Assembly (NCBI GenBank): GCA_047495785.1
Contig: JBLDXI010000029.1
Span: 3,038,001 to 3,102,000 of the forward strand
From: Lepidodermella squamata
Taxonomy: Eukaryota > Gastrotricha
Direction: 5' to 3'
Length of the DNA stretch: 64,000 nt
Under the pieces are notes generated by a model. That model made no database searches and was not told the origin of the DNA. It worked only from the letters and a program-made list of their open reading frames with translations. The position numbers were made by a program, and so were the translations under genes. Positions 1-13,663 of this stretch are shown in pieces; the first letter of the stretch is position 1; each line of letters begins with the position of its first letter.

Positions 1-657
1 TAAACTGTCACGTTATTCCCGTCATTTGGGCCATTTCCTTCATTCGATCTGCCCTTCCGGTCTGCATAACCGATGGCATCGGGACAATGCTCAAATTCTT
101 TATTAACACTAGGAAGCTAGTTCCAACAATTTCTGACGAGAAAACATCGTCATTCAAGTCGCATTTTTTGTGCCACAAGCTACCTCTACCAGCAGCTGAT
201 GCCTTCCTATTGTGACTGAAATCACAAGCCAGTCTCCCAGGTTCCCCAGGTTGACAAATTTACCTTCTCGCGTCTTTTCTGGCAAAATATTCTAGTGCCC
301 CGCTGATAGCTTTCAAGTCATCGGACAATTGTGTGCACTATTTTGTGTGGCACTACCTGTGATTTAAACCACAACTAGACTAACCCGTTAATTTATTTAG
401 AATTCATTCGATCATGATCCAATCACGACTCTGTTTCGGTCTTCACGCGGCTTGGAAGATATCTCGACCAAGTCGATATGAACGCGATACTAAATCCCTT
501 TGGCTGTGATAGGTTGACCTCTGGGAAAGCTTTGGGATCGGTCGCTATGCTTCGCTGAACGGAAGCAATTGGGCATTTCGAATTGAGAAAATTATGAAAT
601 TATGAACATCAGGCTTGAAATAAAAGCTTAGTCGGGCGAGGCGTGTGTCTTGGCGCG
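1..657. other. Intergenic, no gene seen
   Basis: AT-rich sequence with stops in all frames. I see no convincing exon, RNA gene or repeat here. The missing downstream exons of the partial cysteine-rich gene on the minus strand (931-1248) could lie in this stretch, but no segment resembling its paralogue's exons was recognised. Confidence 0.4.
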
Positions 658-756
658 TACCGTAAATTCCGAAATACAAGCCCAGGCGGCGCTCTTTGTC
701 GGCACTTTGATGTTCTTTGTAGTGTCGCCTGGGCTTGTATTTGAATATTTACGGTA
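658..756. repeat. Near-perfect hairpin, MITE-like
   Basis: The left arm (658-688) and right arm (726-756) are inverted copies of about 31 bases with only a few mismatches, around a 37-base loop. The arms begin TACCGTAAAT and contain CAAGCCCAGGCG. No target-site duplication was clear. A structured RNA or a small non-autonomous DNA transposon are both possible. Confidence 0.7.
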
Positions 757-930
757 TCTGTCTTCGATCTAGCGGGATTGCTCATTACGCTAGATTTTTA
801 ACATGGGGCAAAAAATCTGGGTTTAGGAGCAAATTGGTCTAAAAATGGTCTAAAATCTAGGTTTTAATCCAATATACAATTTGCTCTTTGTACGTCATAT
901 CTTTATCTTATCGGAAAAAACACTACTTAC

Positions 931-1248
931 TGAGGGTGCAGGACAGGGACTGGCTATTGGCTGGCAAGATTTCGATGGATCCGAGCACAGGTTAGTGGTT
1001 GGTACGCATATTTGACTGCTTGGGCAAGTAAGAGGGGCTATTGGCTGGCAAGATTTCGATGGATCTGTGCACAGGTTATTTGCTGGCACGCACACCTGAC
1101 TGCTTGGGCAACCATTATATGAAGGCGGACTGGTAAATGGTACGAAGCTTGATGGAGGCGATGGCGAAGTGCAAGCTTGGCTAGTTGTCAATAAAATTGA
1201 TAAAATTGCAGTTATCAGCATTAGATGATTCCAATTGCAAGGCAACAT
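931..1248 (-). CDS. Secreted cysteine-rich protein, first exon (partial gene)
   Basis: The exon starts at the ATG on 1248-1246, which opens a good signal peptide (MLPCNWNHLMLITAIL, then a hydrophobic stretch ending near SQAC). The mature part has two tandem copies of a module of about 25 residues with four cysteines: CPSS-Q-[VI]-CVP, then NLC, DPSKSCQPIA. The exon ends in phase 0 at a perfect GTAAGT donor (925-930), the same phase as the paralogue at 4930-5851. Downstream exons were not found. Longer reading frames upstream of this ATG lack a signal peptide and are not preferred. Function is unknown; an extracellular, disulfide-bonded product is inferred. Confidence 0.55.
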
Positions 1249-1740
1249 ATTCGTTGAGACTATATAAGAGTAGTGGATACTGCAGTGAGTGTAAATAGAT
1301 GCGCTTTGCTGTTTTTGTTTAAACTGCCACAAGCGTCTTCAAAACATGCTAAGCTTCTCACGTTAACTAGCCAACGATGAAGCAGTATAAGTGCTTGTTT
1401 GAAACCGGATGTTATCCATCAAGTCAGGGCCGGATTAACGCATGGGCACAGCGGCATTTTACTAATAATTTCAGAACGATTATTGGGCCTTCCTTCGGTC
1501 GCATAATTATGTTGAAATGTAACTACGAGGTAGTGTTTTGTTTGCAAGAACTTTCGAGGAACAAGTTTTATATGGTTTTTTTTACCTGGTCGTATTTATT
1601 CGGCATCAATTTGCGCTACGGATTTAATTAGAAACTTGGAATATCTGTGATTGAATATTAAATTTTCTGAGGTTGTTCTTTTACGTTAAAATTGTTGGTG
1701 ATCATCTGTGCTATTCAGCGACGCATTACTTACTGATTAT
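1249..1740. other. Intergenic between the cysteine-rich gene and the LINE relic
   Basis: About 490 bases. A TATATAAG string occurs near 1260 but lies only about 15 bases from the gene start, too close for a normal TATA box. An 84-codon reading frame at 1377-1631 has no homology I recognise and no domain, and is not called. Confidence 0.3.
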
Positions 1741-3275
1741 ATGGCTGAAAACGGCAGACCGCCCTCCGGTCGCCGCCGGGGGCGTTCAGCAGAAGTCAAA
1801 ACCGGACCCACCGTCGTCTGCCACTGACGGCGCGAAGCTGCCGAAGAAACTCAATGTGAAGCAGGGCCTCTCGGCCGCTGCCATCGCCGAGGTCCAAGCA
1901 CTCATCCTACAGCACCGCAGTGCCGATGCCTCCCCCTCGTCCTCCGTCGACCGCATGGATGCCGACGCCGATTTTCCTGTGCTCCGGGCGTCGTCGTCCT
2001 CTCCGCCGGTCGCCAACCAGCCGCCAGCTCTGTCCCCTCGTGGTGCTCCCGTCGGCCTGGCTCGTCACGCACCGGCCCCGTCTAACCCTGTTAGCAAACG
2101 TGTGGTTATCATTGATAATGTCTTTGGCATGTCTCGAAGTGAGCTCGAGCCCCAACTAGCTAGAGCTGCGCCCTGGCTCGAGTATCAAGCGGCGGTCTAC
2201 ATGCGGAGTGGTGGCCTTCGGGTCATCTGCTCCACGCCGGCTGCAGCGGATCGCCTCCTGAAGAGAGACCTTGTCGCCGGTGCCTTCAGAGGGTCTAACT
2301 ACCGTGTTCATCGCCCCGGTGAGCCAGATTCGACTCGTCCCTTGCCTCCTGCAGTTGAGAAAGAACACCGTACCGTGCTGACCTCGCGTCTATCGGCCTG
2401 CTACTCTGTTGACGATCTGCGGGCCCACCTCTCGCCTGACTATGTCGAGGAAATTCGTGATTTGCCAGCAAAGAATCCCCAGCGTCCCCCCCCACCCGGG
2501 TCATCGTATTCGCGAATAAAGACGGCTACGAAGATGCACGCGATAATGGCCTCAAGTGGTTGAACCGGCGCGTCAAAATTCGGCCTCTTCGCCCAACCGG
2601 TAAGTGCAACCGGTATGGGCATGTTACCATCGACTGCCCGCCCGGTACCCCGGTAAAGTGTGGCCGTTGCGCTCAGAAACACCCTTCTGAGAAGTGTGAA
2701 GCAACCCTCAAGGAAGCTCATTGCTGCAACTGTCCCGATGGCGGGGCTCCGAAGCATTTCAGCACTTGGCGCGGCGGCCCCGCATTCAAGGCCGCCCAGT
2801 CGGCTGAGATCGAATCCCGACGTGCTCACGCTGCTGCCAAGCTCGAAAAGCCTGCCGCGGCTGCCAGCATTCGGCATGGTGGTGGTAGGTCGTCCCGCGT
2901 CACCCCGGGTCGCAGCTTTGCTCACACCGCTGCACCGCCGCCGCCACCATCTACGCCTCCCTCTGGTCCAGTGGTCACCTCCGGCGCCGAGTCGTCTTCG
3001 TTTGCACAGCTCAGTGCCGCTGTTGCGGGCATCTCTTCTCTGCTCAAGAATATCCAGCTTTCTGACGCCCTGTCTGACGCCTGGCGCTAACCAGGTCGCT
3101 AACCAGAAGAATCGTTGGCTCACCTGACCAATGTCCAATGAAGTCTACGACCTCCACAGTGGCGGCAACGACCAGCGGATGGATGACACCGGCTCGTACC
3201 GCTATGACGACAACTCAACTCATTCCCGTCTCTATGCTGCAGTGGAACCCTCGGGTGCCAATGGCAAGCCTGTCG
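1741..3275 (+). mobile_element. Non-LTR retrotransposon ORF1 (gag-like) relic
   Basis: A GC-rich island in AT-rich surroundings. An ATG at 1741 (MAENGRPPSGRRRGR) starts a basic, proline-rich protein; its frame is lost near 1790 and the main frame continues to about 2485. A run of seven C near 2485 marks a further frameshift, after which the frame reads to a stop at 3088-3090. The second part carries cysteine/histidine knuckles (C-x4-H-x4-C, CGRC-x4-H-x4-C, then CCNC) like the ORF1 of Jockey/I/R1-type LINEs. No endonuclease or reverse transcriptase follows, so the copy is truncated as well as frameshifted. The coding-like composition continues to about 3275. Confidence 0.75.
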
Positions 3276-3477
3276 AAATAACGTATTTATCTGACTTAAT
3301 TGATGCCTTGTTTGTGTTTTTAAGTGAAACTTTTCGTGCTGTGCCTGCGCCTTTTTTCTTACCTTCCTACATTTTCGTTAGGCATCATTCATCTGGAAAA
3401 AAGGACAAAATAAAAAGCTTTCGTTTTCGTTGGATAGCTTTATAAAAATATAAGTAATACATAAGACAGAATAAAAG

Positions 3478-4077
3478 CTAATTTTTATTCAATTTCAATT
3501 TGCCGGCATTATTGGAATAACAATGCTGATAAACAGGTTCACGACATTCCTGCGCTGATTCTGCTTGATGTGCTGCCGTCGGAAGCTGGTTCCACCAATC
3601 AGGCCCGCGGTAGCCTAAACTGAGTGCACCGCGCTCTTTGCGTTCTGTTGGCTTGATCATTGGCTCAAAATGACGAAAGCCGTTCGCGTTGGAACAGTGT
3701 TTGCAACATTGTTGGTGCTTGTTGATGTAGACAGTTCCAGATAGCTTGACAGTCTTACTGAAGATTGAACCAAAAGTCGCACATGTACACAATTGAAAGG
3801 TTTGCTGTTGCAAAAGGAGCATTTTAATGTTCGGCTAGTTATATAGGCACAAGAGTTTACCGCTTTAGAGCACGCCTGAGTGCCTTGGCATTGAGTTCCG
3901 GTCTTGTCGACGCAGTTTTTCGACGATGTATCACAGTTGTTCGACGAAGCATAACACGCTTGGCCGGAAGGGCAAGCGGCCGAACCGGTCGGACATGACG
4001 TCGAAGAGGCTGGGCTAGCTGCAATGGCACTGCAGGCAGCGGTGAGAACAGCAGTCACAGCCAGTAATACATCAGTA
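3478..4077 (-). pseudogene. Chimeric pseudogene of the cysteine-rich family
   Basis: Exon 1 (3861 to about 4077) encodes a signal-like stretch and cysteine modules (CPSGQAC, NNCDTSSKNC, TGTQCQG) closely matching the intact gene at 4930-5851. Exon 2 (3478-3804, same phase-0 junction) starts QTFQLC and matches as far as KTVKL, then switches to an unrelated tail. The tail (YRGPDWWNQLP, then EC) resembles the C-terminus of a LINE reverse transcriptase, so exon 2 looks like a fusion with retrotransposon sequence. The only ATG near the paralogous start (4070-4072) is one base out of frame. Start loss plus a swapped tail argue for a pseudogene, but transcription is not excluded. Confidence 0.55.
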
Positions 4078-4410
4078 ATAGGTCTTTGTCGCGAGCTTTG
4101 AGAAATGGAATTGCCTGGAATTTCGGCCGAATTTATAACCTTGAATCCGCATCATGGTGGAATGCTATTTAATACTTTCGCACCCGGTCAACTTTGCTAG
4201 CTAGCAAACTTTGCGTCTTCGCCAGCTAGCTCGGCCTTATTAGTGACATAACAACGCAACGCAGATATGCTCAGATAATAGAAGGTGATGACTAGTATAA
4301 GTATACTGCTTGCCCAGTAGTTTCAGCCAATTTGTCTTGGCATACAAAGTTTTACGGAAGATTTTGGCATTCTCACCAAATCACATGCCACTTTCTGCAA
4401 AAATAGGGGT

Positions 4411-4545
4411 AGCTGTGATCTTGTAAATGGGACACTATCATCAGTTCCGATGCAAGCCAGAGAAGGTGCTACAGTTTCTGTGATGCCTGGAAGGACTTAG
4501 TAGCGAATGTGTGTAGCGTTCGGCTGCGGCTGCGCATCAGTCTGA
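4411..4545 (-). pseudogene. Relic of exon 3 of the cysteine-rich gene
   Basis: This stretch aligns with exon 3 of the gene at 4930-5851: the residues around RY-[stop]-VLPGIT and ACIGTDDSVPF match RYDVLPGLT and ACISTDDSIPY. An in-frame TAA stands where the paralogue has Asp. No intact splice sites were seen. It is a decayed partial duplicate. Confidence 0.6.
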
Positions 4546-4929
4546 GATACACATTTCTGGGCAACCCTGAGGTTTTCCGCGTTTTAAGGCGGATGGGAGC
4601 ATCCAAGAGGTCTGAAATTCGAAAATTTGAAATCATCAAGAAAAACTGAGTAAGAGCATCACTGAATCCAAGAATCGTCCATCTTCAAGTGAACACACTT
4701 TTGCGATTTGCTGGAAAATATAGAAAATTCGCCAAACCCCACTTTTCATTTGTTGACGGTCATTTTATTTTGTGTAACAATTAATACTCGGATTTTTTTC
4801 TACCTATTCATTCATCATCATTTCATCATTTTGTCAGCACAAATTATCAGCGACAAGTTAAGTATACTGTAGCATGGGAATGTTTCGCTTGCCAAACCCT
4901 CTTCGATCAAATGTGAGATCAAAGGTTCT

Positions 4930-5851
4930 TTACGGCGTGGTGGATGAGCATCGATCCAACGAGAGGCCATACGCCGATGTTATCTGATAGTACACAAGAT
5001 TGGGGGCGTTACCAGCGCCAGTTCCAGCTACTAGAGCGAGACAGCAGGCTGAGTACGAGGTGAAGGCTTTTAATGAAGGGCTCGGCTTCTGAGATGGCAA
5101 TGGTTGATTTGCAATTAATAAAAAACGTAAAAAGAAGAAGGTTACTTACGACTCCTGTCCCTGCTTCAACATCACCGACAGCATTGGAAGTGTGCGGGAA
5201 GCGAACGCAGTTGCCAACCTTAACAACGGTGTCAGTTGCAGTAACCTTGTATGGGATACTATCATCAGTTGAGATGCAGGCAAGTGCCGGAGCTACAGAT
5301 GCCGTGAGGCCTGGGAGAACGTCGTAGCGAATGTTGCCGGTCAGTCCCGCACCAGTTGGGGTTGCAGCGGCGCAGCAGTCTGCGAACGAGTTAAACGAGT
5401 TCGGGGCAGCAGCTTGCTGAGAATACAACTGATTTATTACTCGATCTCATCGATACTCTATCTTACCGTGAATGTGTTAGGGCCGAAAGCAGCGGTGCAA
5501 GCCAGGCCGTTAGAAATGCACAGCTTGACAGTCTTAGAGACTGCTGTTCCAAAGGTCGAGCCAGTGCATAATTGGAAGGTTTGCTGTAGCAAAATGAAAA
5601 ATTTTGAGTTCCGAGGAATCATTATTTACAGACATTGGATTTACCGCTGGAGCGCACACCTGGCTGCCTTGGCATTGAGTTCCAGTCTTGTCGATGCAGT
5701 TCTTGGTTGATGTATCGCAGCTGTTCGACGTAGCAATACACGATTGGCCAGAAGGGCAAGAGCTCGAGCTAGTTGTTGAGGACGGGCAAGCGATAACGGC
5801 ACAGCAGGCGGCGGCAAGAACCGCCAGAGTCAATTCAAAAGCCATTGTCAA
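4930..5851 (-). CDS. Secreted cysteine-rich protein, four exons, 249 residues
   Basis: Exons (read on the minus strand) are 5645-5851, 5467-5583, 5150-5416 and 4930-5088, all joined in phase 0 with GTAAAT/CAG, GTAAGA/CAG and GTAAGT/CAG borders; the stop is TAA at 4930. The first 20 or so residues (MTMAFELTLAVLAAACC) are a signal peptide. Exon 1 then carries a cysteine module (CPSGQSC, NSCDTSTKNC, TGTQCQGSQVC) shared with two neighbours. Exons 2-4 add QTFQLC, KTVKLC, a CC pair in FADCC, ACISTDD, VGNCV and a second CC pair in YSACC. The regular cysteines suggest a stable extracellular protein. I do not recognise the family; the CC pairs recall hydrophobins superficially, but the spacing is not shown to match. 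Local duplicates flank it (931-1248, 3478-4077, 4411-4545). Confidence 0.75.
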
Positions 5852-7958
5852 AAATGTGAAGTCGAAAAATGGGCATGTTCTGAGAGAATTTTCGGCCCGT
5901 TTTATAGCGTCGTCGAATCATTTTTTAATAATTTCGCACCCGGTTAACTTTTTGTGCTTTTTGCTATAAAAAATGGCCAGGTAGGCCTAATTGGTATAAT
6001 AACTCGGGCAATAGATACGCTCATAGATAAGAAGAGTGCGATATACCAACTGCTTGGCTAGCTCGATTGCACACGAATTGGTGCGTTCAGCATATGATTG
6101 ACAGCAAAAACACTGTCGGCCGAGTCAATTATCCGACTTTAAAGATGACTTTATGCTCTAGGAGCCATAGGAGCCACGCTTAAAAAAAAAGAAAAATGAA
6201 CAAGATCAGTAATTTTACAGCGAAAAGCGAAAAGTGATGAAAAGATTACTGCAATCCTGTAGGGTGACTACAACCCCAGGCATATCTCCGCGCTGGGAAG
6301 TTGTATAAATTTAGTGAAAACCGATAAATGACCAGTGTCTCGTCGGCTTGGCGATGAGCTAGGGCCGTTTTTTGGGACTGTCACCAAACTGCTCTAAAGT
6401 GACATCAAAATCGATGTTACACGATGAAGTATCACCTATGCATTTCTCGGTAGATCTCATCACGCTGCTTCCTATGTGTTACCGTTCTCGAGATAACCGT
6501 CCAGGTAAGGTCACGTGACCGACTTGACTCTGGAATGTCTCCGTAACCGTAGGTGATAAAAATGAGGGGTTTTCGAATTCTTTCTCCCTAATTTTTTCTC
6601 TATCGAACCGACGCGAATACGTCAATAGGGGAAGAAAAATAAACGATTTTTCAAAAACAGTCTGGGCTGTAATGGGGAAAAAGAATGAAAAAGAAGGGTA
6701 GATATAGTCCCAGAGCCTAAAATCGGATTGAAGTTTGACCTTTATGTCTCCCATCTCGCACCGGTTCATTGTATAACGTATAACAGAACATCCTTTAGCG
6801 GAACCAACTTTGTCTTTTGCTTTTCTAAATTTGTGCTGATCAATCATAGCATCTTTAGAAGCTTCGAAAAGTGGTTTCCAAGCCCGTTGAAAATTCAAAA
6901 ATTTGGTTCCGCTAACAAAAGTTAGACCCATTGTCTAATGAGCTCGGAATATCGTGATGTTTTATTTTTAATATTATGTTATACCAACTAGCTATATACA
7001 AAAGCCACGTGCTAATGAATGGTGCTATTTAGCTCGAATAATTGGCTAGTTGGCAGATGGTTTTTTTTATATTGACGCCGCAATATATACGTTGTCTCAG
7101 CTCACGCAAGCGACTTGGCTATGCTATCTCGATCCTAACAAATTAAAGAAATAATAAATAAAATGTGCTTGTGATTGATGGCTTGGCTGACAGTATTTAT
7201 AAGCTCCGAGAATGGTACTTGTATCACTTGTTCGAAAATTGGCCAAGGTCGCCATATAATCCAGCTGATTTCAGCCAATTTATTTCTGTATTGAATTGCC
7301 TTATAGATTATGCTGCATGAATTTAATGGTGAGTTTTTTCTAATTATTGTGGCCAATCTTGAAATCATCAAGAAATTTCCGAGAAGTGATTTCAGGCCAC
7401 TAGAAAGTTCCAGAATCTGGCTCCGCTAAAGCAAATTAGGTTCCGCATGGTCTCTGCTCTCCGTAAATTTGGTTCCAATAAAAGGAGGACGCTTTCTTCA
7501 ATAGTTTCTCCTTTACTGTAATTTATCAAATACTATCCAAAACCTCAAATAATAATACCGAAAATTAACTTGAATATTGGTTCCCGCAAAGATGACAATA
7601 TATTTATAAGCTGACAACAAAAAAGTTGTGTTTGGTTAACGTTTGCAACGGCAAAAAAGTCGGTTTTTTTCGTTGAACATTGCACATTACATTGAAAAAA
7701 CGTAATCAAGCGCCATTTTTTGTAACGACACGTTAATAAAACGACATTTTTTGGCATGGGAAGCTTCGCAGGGTATAAATAATAGCCTGCCTGGAAGCCC
7801 CCTCGATTAACTGCCCAATTTATTTCACTATTTTTTTAGTTCGATAAAAATACTATACCAGGATACTATACAATAAGTTACGGTAATCTTAAATTAACTT
7901 TATGCTTCAATTTTACGCTCAATTCAAACAAGCCATAAGGCAGCTGGAAACGGTTTTT
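5852..7958. other. Intergenic, gene-poor
   Basis: AT-rich with scattered short reading frames. A 150-codon frame on the minus strand at 6479-6931 has no signal peptide, domain or splice logic and is judged spurious. No RNA gene was seen. Confidence 0.4.
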
Positions 7959-8234
7959 GTTCAGAATATTTTGCATTTAAAGCTGAACATGAATCATATT
8001 TCATCCAGAAAGCTAAGATGATGATAACCTTATCAAATTTGCTGGCAATCAAGAGAGAACTCCCCTTATTTTCATTAGGTTCGATCTAAGGTCCAGGACC
8101 TTTTAGGTTCCCGGAGCTTTCCAACCCTAATTGCATGTTTTAGCCAGCAAATTTGATTGAAGGCCAAGTTATCTTCTTAGCTTTCTAGATTCGATATGAT
8201 TCTTGCTCAGTTTTATACACAGAATTTTATGAAC
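7959..8234. repeat. Imperfect 276-bp inverted repeat
   Basis: The left arm (about 7959-8050) and right arm (about 8143-8234) are inverted copies of each other, roughly 80 percent identical by eye. Shared blocks include GAATCATAT, AGAAAGCTAAGA and CAAATTTGCTGGC. The loop is about 90 bases and holds short secondary palindromes such as GGTCCAGGACC. Likely an old foldback or MITE. Confidence 0.6.
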
Positions 8235-8691
8235 AGGAAATATAATCAAATATTACGTAACCGGAAAGTATTTTTTATATTAAAATTGTTGTTGGTGTTT
8301 TTTATTCAAATTCTTAAGGCCATCAAACATTCATCAAAGTGCGAAGGGAATGCGAATTTTCAAAAAAATTAATTTCTCATAGCAATGAAAATGTTAAGAC
8401 TGAAATCGAGGGTTCGCGATGCTTATTGTCATTGGGGGTTATTTTTAGTTGCGAATTTCTCGCGGTCATGTGCTTGGCACCCGGCGTATTTGTTTTTGAC
8501 GGTGTGGCTAGCGCCAAGAAAATATAAAACCAACCTCTCAAACTATTCACTAACACAACATGATGCGCATCCTAACCGCATAACATTTTTTATTATCATT
8601 TTTTTAATTACCGCAATTATTTTCAATTTTTTCGCACCTTGAGCAAAAATATCTCCGTTCTACCGCATAACGCTGGATACATTTGATCGGT

Positions 8692-8793
8692 GTAATTTTG
8701 GACACACTCTGGCTTTGCCAATTACAATCAACCATATAATTGAAAACTCACAATATTGCCCTTGCATATGCAAATGAGTGCGTCCAAAATTAC
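8692..8793. repeat. Short palindromic element
   Basis: GTAATTTTGGACACACTC at 8692 is answered by its inverted copy at 8776-8793 with one or two mismatches. The 8-base word GCATAACG occurs at 8665-8672 and again at 8816-8823, which could be a target-site duplication of a hAT-like MITE, although the ends next to it are not clearly inverted. Confidence 0.45.
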
Positions 8794-10190
8794 CCGGAAT
8801 ATTGTCCAAATTGATGCATAACGTTTTTCCATAGCCAAAAATCAGGTAAAATTCGTAAAATCGCCAAAATTTACAGTAAAATTGGGAATAACCTTAAACA
8901 CTTTTTTACACAAAAATTAAATTAACAAATATTTTTTTAAATTATGAGTAATTAATTAAAACATGGTTTTGTCTTAAATCGCCCAATCCTAACATATACG
9001 GCACTGTTATTCTTTTCGAATTGAGTTTTTTCTGCACTTAATTTTTACATCGGAGCAAGGTATAGAGACATTTCATGCGACCGTTCGGCCTATCGAAAAA
9101 ATTCAATGAGAGCGTTTCGACTATTTAATGCATGGACATAAAAAGTAGTCGGAATTTTAGCATTTTTTCTTAATAGTAATAAAATAACCCATCTTCTGCA
9201 GGGTCTGCCACCTTTCTGATATTCACGGCTCGAATTAATCAAAGATATTTTTCACCCAGCTGAAACAGTTCAATAATATGATACGCAAGCATTCAATAAA
9301 ACACGTGTTACAATAAAATAGAGTGTAAAAAAGTGTCAACCCAGAGCTATCAGACGGCTTGTATAATTTAATAAGGCCAATTTCCTACATTTTTTATTTG
9401 ACTTCCTTATAAAATCCACTTTTTCATCCACCCATCCGCAGTGGTGTTAGTTGTTTCTACTTAATTTTATATTGATACATTTCCTTCGCAAACATTCAAA
9501 GTAAATTCTCATCGGTTCGATAAAGTAAATTTTCAGAGCCGGAATTTCGCTTGCTTTTGCATATTATTTGACAAAATTCTTCAACGCAGTACCACGCAAA
9601 AAATAATATTGGGTTCCGCAAGTTCCTATTTTAAAAAAATTAAGCTGGATTTTTTCGGTATCTTTTATGCGCGCAAAATGTCGCATAAATTCACGCAATA
9701 AATTTGAGCGCATAATTTGCGTGAGAATTTATATTATTATTATTATATTATATCACCTGGGTCATTTCTTGCGCGTCGTCATCATTATTCTGGCACATTG
9801 CATAATTAACGTACAAGGCATAAGCAAATGCGGGCTTTATATGAGTTTCGTGAAATAATGCCTTAATAAAACTTGCTATCGCACTAAAAGTCACGTTTAA
9901 TACATATTAAAGCTAAAATTTTATATTTTTATATAAATATTTCCGCAGGGTTGAAAAAAAGCATTATTACGTTAATTTTTCCCATTTATTTACACAGCAG
10001 TCTACTTTTTTTTTAATTATTATCTGATCTATCTTTCTGCCTCAAGGGTCCGCTTTGTTTTTTTCAACTTGCACCGAGTCTGAAAATACATTAGAGTCCT
10101 ATTAGAAAAATTTGTGATAGTCTTTGAAGCCTTAGGCATAATCTTAAAATAAGAGCACGCGCTGCAGTGGAAATAACAAAATTTACCCTC
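8794..10190. other. Intergenic upstream of the PAPS synthetase gene
   Basis: AT-rich, many homopolymer runs, no exon seen. A promoter for the downstream gene should lie here but no defined core element could be picked out. Confidence 0.35.
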
Positions 10191-10200
10191 GAATTTTTAG
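10191..10200 (+). promoter_or_regulatory. Candidate spliced-leader (trans-splice) acceptor
   Basis: GAATTTTTAG ends 25 bases before the ATG of the PAPS synthetase gene. It has the form of the 3' splice sites used inside this window but has no upstream exon of its own, which fits addition of a spliced leader. Inference only. Confidence 0.35.
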
Positions 10201-10225
10201 TCACAAAAAATTATTTTATTCTAAA

Positions 10226-13335
<3,110 letters not shown>

Positions 13336-13550
13336 TTGTCCTTACTATTTCGATTCAACATTCGATTCAAACCTTCTCTTCATTTATGCGAATTATATTA
13401 TTTGTGCAATTATCAATATTCGTGAATTCGGTCTCAATATGGCGCTTCTTTGATTAACGTAAAAAAATCATCCCGATAAAATTATATATATTTTTTTCTT
13501 GAACGGTGCTCGTGACCTATATAATATTTAAATATGACATAATTATACGC

Positions 13551-13556
13551 AATAAA
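13551..13556 (+). terminator. Poly(A) signal AATAAA for the PAPS synthetase gene
   Basis: AATAAA about 215 bases after the stop codon, in the correct orientation and before the convergent neighbour's stop at 13664. Confidence 0.45.
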
Positions 13557-13663
13557 AAGTTTTATCCAAGATTTATTCAGAATTTTTGTCCAAGCAAAAA
13601 AAACAAATATATCCAATTATTTTTTTACAAATTCCATATATTTTCTAAATTTATATAAATGAT

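Noticed and set aside
1377-1631. Plus-strand 84-codon frame downstream of the cysteine-rich exon
   Set aside because: No recognisable motif, no splice logic and ordinary composition.
4930-5851. Hydrophobin identity for the cysteine-rich gene, because of two CC pairs
   Set aside because: The cysteine order and spacing and the presence of an extra N-terminal module do not fit; the window is animal, not fungal, in character.
6479-6931. 150-codon minus-strand reading frame
   Set aside because: No signal peptide, domain, repeat or splice context; composition is that of the surrounding intergenic DNA.
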